DNA of 64,000 nucleotides. Origin: Chryseobacterium indologenes. GTDB lineage: Bacteria > Bacteroidota > Bacteroidia > Flavobacteriales > Weeksellaceae. Below the pieces are notes generated by a model. The model made no database searches. It was not told where the DNA came from and saw only the letters and a list, made by a program, of their open reading frames with translations. Below are positions 14,832 through 22,322 of the stretch, in pieces (positions within the stretch are counted from its first letter, which is position 1; every line of letters starts with the position of its first letter). Where the stretch lies: NCBI RefSeq assembly GCF_018362995.1, contig NZ_CP074372.1:4216001-4280000 (forward strand), given 5' to 3'. The position numbers and the translations under genes are program-made.

Positions 14832-15317
14832 ATGGAAACGCAACAACAAACATGGCAGAATATGAACGGAAAATTTTTCCAAAACTCTATCACACAGCTG
14901 GTAGAAGAAGCCATTATCCGCGAACAGGCAAACGGACACCGTCTGAAAGTATGTGTGGGATCAGACTCTCATGTATACGGAGATGCCATCAATTATGCTA
15001 CGGCAGTAGTATTTATTCGTGAGGGAAAAGGAGCGTTTACCTTTATTAGAAAAGAAAGAGAAATACAGAGTATCAGTATCAAAGAGCGAATGCTGAATGA
15101 GGTTAACAAATCCGTAGAAATTGCATACGCTATCTGCTCTGTGTTGGACACTTATGGTGTGGAAATGGAGGTACACGCAGACATTAATACCGACCCCGAT
15201 TTTAAATCCAATGTAGCATTAAAAGATGCAATGGGATACATTCTGGGAATGGGATATGTGTTTAAAGCAAAACCTTTTGCCTTCGCAAGTTCCAACTGTG
15301 CTGATATGATGGTGTAA
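14832..15317 (+). CDS. YkuK family RNase H-like protein
   Basis: The 161-aa product is an RNase H-fold domain of the YkuK (DUF458) family. An early strand carries KVCVGSDSHVYGDAINYATAVV, with D45 as first acidic residue, and a later segment ETYGVEMEVHADINTD-like (HADINTDP) supplies further acids. The family's substrate is not established; an RNA or RNA-DNA role is likely from the fold. Start ATG 14832 is chosen because the upstream in-frame extension runs through repeat DNA. It directly follows the tRNA array and begins the run of RNA-processing genes. Confidence 0.8.
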   Translation: METQQQTWQNMNGKFFQNSITQLVEEAIIREQANGHRLKVCVGSDSHVYGDAINYATAVVFIREGKGAFTFIRKEREIQSISIKERMLNEVNKSVEIAYAICSVLDTYGVEMEVHADINTDPDFKSNVALKDAMGYILGMGYVFKAKPFAFASSNCADMMV

Positions 15318-15376
15318 GAAAGCTGGAAGAGGGATGTTGAGAGTTGGAAGCTTAAAAAAATTATAAAAATTAAATC

Positions 15377-15748
15377 ATGCAAAAAACAAAAAGATTACTA
15401 TTTCTGGATGATATAAGATATCCTGTTGAGGCGTATCATTACACCAAACAGGAGATTTTCCTCAGAAACGACTGGCATATCGTTCGGAATTACGAGCAGT
15501 TTGTCAGAAGGATTTTGGAAAAAGGACTTCCGGAAATGATTTCTTTTGACCATGACCTTGCCGATGAGCATTATCTCAAACATGATTCTCAGGAATTTGT
15601 TGAGAAAACAGGATACGACTGCGCCAAATGGCTGGTAGAATATTGTATGGACAATTATTTGGATCTTCCAAAATTCTATAGTCACTCCATGAATCCTGTA
15701 GGAAAGGAAAATATTCTTTCCCTTTTAAAAAACTTTAAAAAACTGTAA
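15377..15748 (+). CDS. cyclic-phosphate processing receiver-like domain (cREC)
   Basis: This stand-alone 123-aa receiver-fold domain starts MQKTKRLLFLDDIRYPVEAY with paired acids D11-D12. A second conserved patch, MISFDHDLADEHY (D58, H59, D60), is atypical for phospho-acceptor receivers. It matches the cREC family predicted by comparative genomics to process cyclic phosphate RNA ends in RNA repair systems. The stop codon overlaps the next ATG (TAATG), showing tight coupling. Placement between a tRNA array and an RNA ligase supports a role in healing 2',3'-cyclic phosphate ends. Confidence 0.75.
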   Translation: MQKTKRLLFLDDIRYPVEAYHYTKQEIFLRNDWHIVRNYEQFVRRILEKGLPEMISFDHDLADEHYLKHDSQEFVEKTGYDCAKWLVEYCMDNYLDLPKFYSHSMNPVGKENILSLLKNFKKL

Positions 15749-16302
15749 TGGACATTTTTAGATATATTCAGGATATAAAAACACACCTGAAACTCACATT
15801 TGATGAGGTAGACGGATGGTTTAAAAAAGATAAAGAAACGTTGAATCATCAGCCTTCCAACGGAGGCTGGACGGTTCAGCAGATTTTAGAACACATTTAT
15901 CTTACAAATTTTTACTTGCTGATCCTTATTGAAAAAGGCTCAAAAAAAGCAATGAAGAATTCTTTGAATCTTGATCTTGAATCTGAAATGAAAAATTACA
16001 GTTTCGATAAGAAAAAATTTGACAGAGTAGGTGAACATGGCGCTTTTGAATGGATAAGACCGGAACATATGGAACCGAAAGGAGAAGTAGGTCCGGATGC
16101 AATCAGAAGCTTAATAAGCCAGCAATATCTGCAATGTTTACATTATCTGGAAGTAATGAAAAATGGTGAAGGACTCTTGTATAAAACAACAATGACGGTG
16201 AATGAACTGGGGAAAATTAATGTATATGAATATATTTATTTTCTGTCACTTCATGCTCAGAGACACGTTACCCAGATGAAGAAAAATGAATTGGATGTTT
16301 AA
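15748..16302 (+). CDS. DinB-like four-helix protein
   Basis: This 184-aa DinB/YfiT-type helical bundle has candidate metal histidines in WTVQQILEHIYLTN (about residue 48) and in SLHAQRHVTQM near the C-terminus. DinB-fold proteins are metal-binding, often thiol transferases or hydrolases of unknown substrate. Its start overlaps the cREC stop by one base, so it is part of the same operon. Its place in an RNA repair context is unexplained. Confidence 0.75.
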   Translation: MDIFRYIQDIKTHLKLTFDEVDGWFKKDKETLNHQPSNGGWTVQQILEHIYLTNFYLLILIEKGSKKAMKNSLNLDLESEMKNYSFDKKKFDRVGEHGAFEWIRPEHMEPKGEVGPDAIRSLISQQYLQCLHYLEVMKNGEGLLYKTTMTVNELGKINVYEYIYFLSLHAQRHVTQMKKNELDV

Positions 16303-16327
16303 AATAATCCATTAAAGAACAATTAAA

Positions 16328-16918
16328 ATGAAAAAGATAAGTACATTATTCAAAAAAGATATAAATAATTTAGGAAGAGTTATTGACGAAATTAATCCTG
16401 AAAATAATTGGGTTTTTGACGGAGAAGCTATTGCTACACAAAAATTTGATGGTTCTGCATGTGCAGTGATCAACGGTAAATTATATAAAAGATACGATGC
16501 CAAGAAAGGAAAAATAGCTCCTGAAGGTGCAATTGCATGTCAGGAAGCCGATTTTATTACCGGTCACCATCCACATTGGTTAGCGTGTGATATTAATAAA
16601 AAAGAAGATAAATACTTTTGGGAAGGTTTCACTGCTTTAGCTGAATTAGGCAAGGTGGAAGATGGAACATACGAACTTATTGGTGAGAAAGTACGAGGAA
16701 ATCCTGAAAATATTAAAGGTCATTTATTAGTAAAACATGGAAATCATATTCTCAGTTTAAAAAGTTTGGATTTTGAATGGATCAAAAACTTTTTAAGTGA
16801 TCCTGAGAATAATATGGAAGGTATTGTTTTCCACCATATCGCTGATAATCGTATGTGTAAGATCAGGAAGTCTGATTTTGGTGTACGTAGAAAGGAAGTA
16901 AAAGAACTTATCGTTTAA
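16328..16918 (+). CDS. ATP-dependent RNA ligase, RLIG1-like
   Basis: The 196-aa protein has the nucleotidyltransferase motif I KFDG, with lysine K39 as the expected AMP acceptor. This is followed by KRYDAKKGK (motif Ia), TYELIGEKVRGNPE (motif III region), NNMEGIVFHH (motif IV, EGIV) and MCKIRKSDFG (motif V, KIRKSDF). The arrangement and small size match the RLIG1/C12orf29 group (formerly DUF5565) of 5'-3' RNA ligases. It would seal RNAs carrying 5'-phosphate and 3'-OH ends. Fourth gene after the tRNA array, 25 bases after the DinB-like gene. Confidence 0.85.
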   Translation: MKKISTLFKKDINNLGRVIDEINPENNWVFDGEAIATQKFDGSACAVINGKLYKRYDAKKGKIAPEGAIACQEADFITGHHPHWLACDINKKEDKYFWEGFTALAELGKVEDGTYELIGEKVRGNPENIKGHLLVKHGNHILSLKSLDFEWIKNFLSDPENNMEGIVFHHIADNRMCKIRKSDFGVRRKEVKELIV

Positions 16919-17103
16919 AATAAAGATTAAGGTTTCGGTGATTCATTTTATCGGAACTTTTTTATGTATAAACCTAACCATAAATGCTGCGTGAGTTTAA
17001 GAATCTGATTTTCATTATGCAGTAAGTTTGTCATTCCGTAGGAATCTCAACTGTTAAAAGTGAAAATAGGCTTTCTTTTATGGTTTAATAAAAAGAAAAA
17101 AAC

Positions 17104-18048
17104 ATGTTACAGGCAGAAATAAAAAGTCTTTTAAAAGAAGACATCAGTATATTGATTACAATTCCTAACTCAGGAAAGCACTATTTGTGTGATTGCGGAG
17201 AAGCAAGTTTATTGACGGTGAAAGAAGTACAGTCTATATCAGCTGTATTCATTAGTCATACCCACATTGATCACTTTTCGAATTTCGATGGAATTTTCAG
17301 ACATCAGATCGGAAGCGGAGAAAAAGTGGTGATTTGTGGACCAAAAAATATTCATCAGCAGGTTGAAGCAAGGTTGAAATCTTACACCTGGAACCTGATT
17401 GATGAAAAAGCCATTGAATATGAAATTCGTGAAATTGTTTCAGAGGATGAAATTAATATTTATACCCTTCGTCCACCATACTGGAATCTTGAGTTGGTAA
17501 AGACTCAAAACTTCCTGTTTGAAGACGAATATGTCAACGTTGATTTTGCTATTCTGGATCACAAAACAGATTCTATTGCTTATTTATTTAAGGAAAAAGA
17601 TTCGGTCACCTTTAATGAAAATGCTTCCGGTTTCAGAAAAGGAAAGTGGATCAGCGAACTGAAAACCGCTTTTGAAAATAATGCAGGAGATAAAGAAATT
17701 GAAATTGAAGGAAATCTTTACAAAACATCAGAACTTTTTCATCTGTTGACCCGGAATGCTGGTTATAAACTTGGTGTTATCATGGATCATGCGGCGGACG
17801 AAGGCAATTACGAAAAAATCAGAGCCGTATTTGGAGGTGCAGATCTAGTGTATATCGAAAGCTTTTATAAAGATACAGATCAGGAATTTGCAAAGATCAA
17901 TTACCACAGTTTTGCTTCTGCATCAGGAAAAATTATGAATGAATGCAAGGTGAAAGAAGCCATTCCGATTCACTTTTCAAGAAGATATACGGAAAGTGAT
18001 CAGGAAGAAATTGAAACTGCTTTTTATAAAGCGTTTCGTAAGAATTAA
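17104..18048 (+). CDS. MBL-fold hydrolase, possibly RNA-directed
   Basis: This 314-aa metallo-beta-lactamase-fold protein carries the metal motif SHTHIDH (H52, H54, D56, H57), a later VIMDHAADEGNY segment and a C-terminal PIHFSRRY histidine. The layout resembles RNase Z-like or other single-domain MBL hydrolases, but no exosite arm is obvious. A tRNA 3'-end role is suggested only by its neighbourhood. A 185-base gap separates it from the RNA ligase. Confidence 0.75.
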   Translation: MLQAEIKSLLKEDISILITIPNSGKHYLCDCGEASLLTVKEVQSISAVFISHTHIDHFSNFDGIFRHQIGSGEKVVICGPKNIHQQVEARLKSYTWNLIDEKAIEYEIREIVSEDEINIYTLRPPYWNLELVKTQNFLFEDEYVNVDFAILDHKTDSIAYLFKEKDSVTFNENASGFRKGKWISELKTAFENNAGDKEIEIEGNLYKTSELFHLLTRNAGYKLGVIMDHAADEGNYEKIRAVFGGADLVYIESFYKDTDQEFAKINYHSFASASGKIMNECKVKEAIPIHFSRRYTESDQEEIETAFYKAFRKN

Positions 18049-18208
18049 TTAAAAATATTTATAAAACAAAACTACAACATTCATAGAATCGTAATGTATG
18101 TACTTGTCATTCTGACAAAGGAAGAATCTCTTTAAGAAGAAAGATTCTTCCACTTTATTCAGTTTATAATGGCAGTGAGCATTTTGTAGTTAAAAAACAA
18201 TTAAAAAA

Positions 18209-18772
18209 ATGAAACCCAATATATTTTTTACAGCAGACCATCATTTTGGTCATGAAAATATTATAAAATTTTCAGAAAGACCTTTTGAGTCTCTGGACCA
18301 TATGAATGAAGAACTCATTAAAAGATGGAACGAAAAGATTCAACCCGGTGACACGGTCTATCATTTAGGAGACATGAGTTTAGGAAAGCCTGATTTCACA
18401 AAAGAAATTTTAGACAGATTAAATGGTAATATCCATCTGATAAAAGGTAACCACGAAGGAGCTGCTTTAACTTATCCCAAACGTTTTGCTTCCATCAGAG
18501 ATTATCACGAACTGAAAATTGATGAAATAGATAACAGCAACGGAAAACAGAAAATCATTCTTTTCCACTACGCCATGCGTACCTGGAATGGCTCGCACCG
18601 CGGTGTCTGGCAGTTATACGGGCATTCGCACGGAACATTGCCAGATGATGAAATGGCACTGAGTTTTGACGTAGGGGTAGACTGCCACAATTTTTATCCG
18701 GTTTCCTACGAGGAAGTCAAAGAAATTATGAAAAGGAAAAAATGGACACCACCATTTGCTCCAAGAAATTAA
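18209..18772 (+). CDS. calcineurin-like metallophosphoesterase
   Basis: This small 187-aa phosphoesterase has the ordered metal motifs FTADHHFGHE (D10, H12), YHLGDMSLGK (G54-D55), KGNHEG (80-83), LFHYAM and YGHSHG. Enzymes of this size act as phosphatases or phosphodiesterases, and several remove 2',3'-cyclic or terminal phosphates. Given the RNA ligase and cREC upstream, end-healing of cleaved RNA is a reasonable guess but unproven. Confidence 0.85.
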   Translation: MKPNIFFTADHHFGHENIIKFSERPFESLDHMNEELIKRWNEKIQPGDTVYHLGDMSLGKPDFTKEILDRLNGNIHLIKGNHEGAALTYPKRFASIRDYHELKIDEIDNSNGKQKIILFHYAMRTWNGSHRGVWQLYGHSHGTLPDDEMALSFDVGVDCHNFYPVSYEEVKEIMKRKKWTPPFAPRN

Positions 18773-18885
18773 TGATGAATAATAAGTAGTGATTTGATAG
18801 AAGGAAAAATGAGAATAATATTTCATTGAGTATTCAACAGCCTTCATCATACATTTACTTTTTACATCGTACATTTTACAATAAC

Positions 18886-19427
18886 ATAAAAACAACCAAT
18901 GAGATTATCATTATCGACCTGGAAGCCACATGTTGGGAAAACGACAGAATTCCCATCGGGCAGAAAGTCGATATTATAGAAATAGGGATTTGTAAATTAA
19001 ACTTAACATCAAAAGTAATTTCCCAAAAACAAAGCATTTATGTAATTCCTGAAAGATCAGAAATCAACAATTCTGCACACAGCTGACCGGAATTACTCCG
19101 CAGCTGATAGAAGAAAAAGGAATCTATTTTGAAGAAGCCTGTGAAATGATTAGGGATCAATACGGTTCTGCGCCGCTTACATGGGCCGGATACGGGAACT
19201 TCGATGGAGAGCAGATTATAGAACAGTGTGAATGGCTCGGTATAAAAAATCCTTTTTCAGAAAACTACATGAATGTGATGCATGAATTCAAAAGACATTT
19301 CGGACTGCATAAACAAATAGGGCTTAAAAGAGCCTTGAGTTATCTGAACATGGATTTTGAAGGTGCTCATCACAGTGGAGCAGACGATGCTTACAATACG
19401 GCCAGAATTTTAAGTAAGATTCTGTAA
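18886..19427 (+). pseudogene. DEDDh exonuclease, decaying copy
   Basis: The frame reads IIIIDLEATCWEN, matching the intact paralogue just downstream, then is cut by TGA at 19084 because one base is missing at about 19069-19071. From 19071 the other frame continues FCTQLTGITPQLIEEKG through to HHSGADDAYNTARILSKIL at 19427. By alignment with the paralogue, its start codon is ATA at 18886 where the paralogue has GTG, so the start also appears lost, unless translation uses an upstream ATG at 18826. Either a pseudogene or, for the frameshift, a sequencing error. Confidence 0.75.
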
Positions 19428-19538
19428 AGTAATTAGGGTGGAAGGCTGAAACTGGAGGCTGGAAGTAAATCAGACACTATGAAAACTTCCCTCTTCCCAC
19501 ATCCGTTTTCTACCCTTTAACAATTAAATTTTAAACAA

Positions 19539-20090
19539 GTGAAAACAACAGAAAATATATTAATAGTAGACCTCGAAGCAACATGTTGGGAAAACCGACC
19601 GCCAAGAGGTCAGGAGAGCGAGATCATCGAGATCGGGGTATGCATCATGAATGCAAAAACCGGTAAGATCTCCAAAAATGAGGGGATTTTAATAAAACCC
19701 CAATATTCAAAAGTAAGTCCGTTTTGTACAGAGCTTACCACCCTTACCCAAAATATGCTGGATAATGAAGGAATCATGTTGGATGATGCATTCGATATCC
19801 TGAGAGCAGAATATGATTCAGAAGAACTGACGTGGGCCAGCTACGGAAACTACGATCTGAATATGCTTCAGAATCAGGCAAGAAGATTCTACACAGATTA
19901 TCCGATGAGTGATGACCACATCAATGTGAAGACATTATTTGGTGAAATTCATCCTACCATCAGAAAAAGTGTCGGGATGAACAGAGCTTTGGGTGAGTTG
20001 GGACTTACACTGGAAGGTACACACCACAGAGGAGTGGATGATGCCAAAAACATTGCAAAGATTCTGCATTGGTGCCTGAAAAATTATTAA
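19539..20090 (+). CDS. 3'-5' exonuclease, DEDDh (KapD-like)
   Basis: The 183-aa protein has exonuclease motif I LIVDLEATCWE (D11, E13), motif II around TWASYGNYDLN and motif III HHRGVDDAKNIAKIL (H and D), so all catalytic residues are present. KapD/ERI-type enzymes trim RNA 3' ends. Translation starts at GTG 19539; no nearby ATG fits. It is the intact member of a tandem duplication and the last gene of the RNA-processing block, closed by a terminator. Confidence 0.88.
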   Translation: MKTTENILIVDLEATCWENRPPRGQESEIIEIGVCIMNAKTGKISKNEGILIKPQYSKVSPFCTELTTLTQNMLDNEGIMLDDAFDILRAEYDSEELTWASYGNYDLNMLQNQARRFYTDYPMSDDHINVKTLFGEIHPTIRKSVGMNRALGELGLTLEGTHHRGVDDAKNIAKILHWCLKNY

Positions 20091-20126
20091 ATAATCTGAA
20101 ATAGTAACAGATAAATTTAAAAATGT

Positions 20127-20157
20127 AGGTTGTCTCAGATAATGAGGCAGCCTTTTT
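20127..20157. terminator. terminator after the exonuclease gene
   Basis: AGGTTGTCTCA (20127-20137) pairs over 11 bp with TGAGGCAGCCT (20143-20153), followed by a T run. It also lies at the end of the convergent hydrolase gene. Confidence 0.85.
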
Positions 20158-21040
20158 ATTTTCCTAAATCAGATATCTTGTCAATAATAAAATCATAAAG
20201 TTCCATCGGTATAGAATGCCCCATTCCCTCAATGAGGACAAACTCAGAATCTGGAATTGAATCTGCAATATCTTTTCCACAGTCAGGGTGAAAGATCAGA
20301 TCATCTGTTCCATGAATAATCAAAGCCGTAGCAGTTATTTTTTTCAACATGCTAGGATCATACTGAAACGAACCCATTGCCATAAGCTGCCGAATGATGC
20401 CATTTTTTGTTCTGGAACGATGAAGCTCTTCTTCAAGCAAAACCTTTTCCTGATTCGGATCAAACAGATATTTTGAACCTGATATTTTTTCTGCAAAATG
20501 GAACTTTTCCCTGAAATACTCTTCTCTATGAAGAAAAGGATCCGCAGATACCTTTGTCATCATAGCCATTACTTCAGGATCTGGTTTAGGAAGAATAGGA
20601 TTCAAAGAGGTAGACATGATGATCGTCAATGATAAAATCCTTTCCGGATAATATGAACCCAAAAGCTGTGCAATAATTCCTCCCATGGAACGTCCTGCAA
20701 TATGGGCTTTTTCAATCTTTAAATAATCCAGTAAACCAATTACATCATTCGCCATATCCATTAATGAATAGGGGATGCCTTCCTTACTCAAGGTAGCAAA
20801 GGTTTCTTCAATTCCTTTACCAGAAGGAATTTCCTTTTCTGTATTAAAAACAGAACTCCCTGAATCCCTGTTATCAAAACGAATCACTTTGAAGCCTCTT
20901 TTCACCAGAAGACCACAAAACTCCTTATCCCAACGGATCATCTGACTTCCTAATCCGGAGATCAGAACTAAATTTTGGGAATTTCCTTCACCAAAAATTT
21001 CGTAGCATATGTCTATATCTTTTACGCGGATTGTTTTCAT
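20156..21040 (-). CDS. alpha/beta-fold hydrolase
   Basis: This 294-aa cytosolic hydrolase has an oxyanion region LVLISGLGSQM, the nucleophile elbow AGRSMGG (serine), a HGTDDLIF acid region and a final GMGHSIP histidine, giving a complete Ser-Asp-His triad. The family includes esterases and peptidases; the substrate is unknown. It is probably co-transcribed with the GIY-YIG and MarR genes upstream on the same strand. Confidence 0.88.
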   Translation of the reverse strand: MKTIRVKDIDICYEIFGEGNSQNLVLISGLGSQMIRWDKEFCGLLVKRGFKVIRFDNRDSGSSVFNTEKEIPSGKGIEETFATLSKEGIPYSLMDMANDVIGLLDYLKIEKAHIAGRSMGGIIAQLLGSYYPERILSLTIIMSTSLNPILPKPDPEVMAMMTKVSADPFLHREEYFREKFHFAEKISGSKYLFDPNQEKVLLEEELHRSRTKNGIIRQLMAMGSFQYDPSMLKKITATALIIHGTDDLIFHPDCGKDIADSIPDSEFVLIEGMGHSIPMELYDFIIDKISDLGK

Positions 21041-21045
21041 AAGGA

Positions 21046-21384
21046 TTAATATAATTCCAGATTACTTTCTGAGATTACTTTCTGCTCAGCTTTCTGTATC
21101 TCCTGACGATAGTTGATATACTCATTATTCTGATCAGGGACAATCATGGCAAATTCAAAAGTAAAGACATCACTTCCGGATTCAGTCCATTCCTTCTGTA
21201 ATTGTGCATGGCTAAACGTTCCACCGTTTAAAAGGAACTTCATCTTATTCACCAGCGCTTCAAGATTTAAAGAAGCCTGTATAAACTTTTTCCCATTCAA
21301 GGTATTGGTAACAGCAAGAACTCCCATTGTTGTTTTGTGATTCTTTGCCTTTTCCCTAAGCTGTTTTTTTAATGTATTCTTCAT
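21046..21384 (-). CDS. GIY-YIG-like nuclease domain protein
   Basis: The 112-aa protein carries a GIY-YIG-like opening, MGVLAVTNTLNGKKFIQAS, after a short basic leader, followed by a helical part with SHAQLQKEWTESGSD. The YIG equivalent is KFIQ, so activity is uncertain. Such small proteins are common in Bacteroidota and often sit beside regulators. It lies between the MarR and hydrolase genes. Confidence 0.65.
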   Translation of the reverse strand: MKNTLKKQLREKAKNHKTTMGVLAVTNTLNGKKFIQASLNLEALVNKMKFLLNGGTFSHAQLQKEWTESGSDVFTFEFAMIVPDQNNEYINYRQEIQKAEQKVISESNLELY

Positions 21385-21391
21385 GCTTTCA

Positions 21392-21817
21392 TTATTGTAT
21401 ATTTCCTCCTAAATCAAATAGAAATTCGGTTACCGTTTTTAAAGATTTGCCCCTTTTAGAAGGAATAATATCTTTGGTAAGATGCTCTGCACTTAATTTA
21501 GCCTCTTCAAATATCTTTTTACCACTAGGTGTAATGACCACATAGCTTACACGAGCATCTCTTTCATTGGTTTCTCTTGTTACCAATCCTATTTTTTCCA
21601 GTGGGTTCAGTAATCGTGTTACTCCTGACGCCGTAAGACCTATTTTTTCAGCAAGGTCTATTCTTCGCATCCTGCTTCCAGAAGAAGAATTCAGAATGTA
21701 AAGAATAACAAAGTCATTGAATCCCAGACCATGAACACTCAGGGAGTCAAATTTTCTGGAAATTACAGACTGCAGTTTATTGATGTTTATTAAAAATAAT
21801 AATTCAGTGCTTATCAT
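21392..21817 (-). CDS. MarR family transcriptional regulator
   Basis: The 141-aa winged-helix protein shows the MarR pattern: an N-terminal dimerisation helix, the HTH segment RIDLAEKIGLTASGVTRLLNPLEKIGLV and the wing RETNERDARVSYVVITPSGKKIF. It probably controls the downstream GIY-YIG and hydrolase genes, with which it shares strand and short spacing. Its promoter must lie in the AT-rich gap upstream (from 21818). Confidence 0.9.
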   Translation of the reverse strand: MISTELLFLININKLQSVISRKFDSLSVHGLGFNDFVILYILNSSSGSRMRRIDLAEKIGLTASGVTRLLNPLEKIGLVTRETNERDARVSYVVITPSGKKIFEEAKLSAEHLTKDIIPSKRGKSLKTVTEFLFDLGGNIQ

Positions 21818-22174
21818 TGAAAAGTATTTGAGTTGTCAAGTATTTTTATTTTGCAAATATATAAAATTTAACGAATTGCAATTCTCATTTTTATATTTTA
21901 AATAAAATTAACGTATCTGTGCTATATAATGTTTTATTTTGAGACATTATAAATTCTAAAAATAAGACACCAAATAATGTGTAAATATCAGGGTAGAGAG
22001 TCTTTAACCACTTTTTTACTAATATATCTTTAAACAGGGAATTGTTTTTTTGATGTTAAAGTGATGATATTAGTTGTTTTATTAACTTAATATTTTGTTA
22101 AAAAATTCACTTTAATGGGATAATTTACTGTCTGTCAGTCATTTTTTTCTATTTTAGCTGACAAGAATGAATTT
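21818..22174. other. AT-rich gap with divergent promoters
   Basis: This is a very AT-rich intergenic stretch between divergent genes. I see no RNA gene or repeat in it. Confidence 0.4.
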
Positions 22175-22288
22175 ATGCTTATTGATGAGGGTTTTAAGAG
22201 AAAATATTTAAACTGTAAAATAAAAGAGATGGTTCCTTTTCTTAAAAAGCTTACACCAAAAGATAAAAAAGAAGTCGTTGCTCAATAA
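22175..22288 (+). pseudogene. possible relic of a DUF6493 N-terminus
   Basis: A 37-codon frame ends KIKEMVPFLKKLTPKDKKEV and stops with TAA at 22286-22288. It resembles residues 13-36 of the intact protein that starts 35 bases later (EKIHEIIPFLKELSNEERKT). This looks like the remnant of a tandem duplication, or a short diverged paralogous domain. Confidence 0.45.
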
Positions 22289-22322
22289 CCTGAAACAAAT
22301 TTATACATCAAATTAGAAGCAC

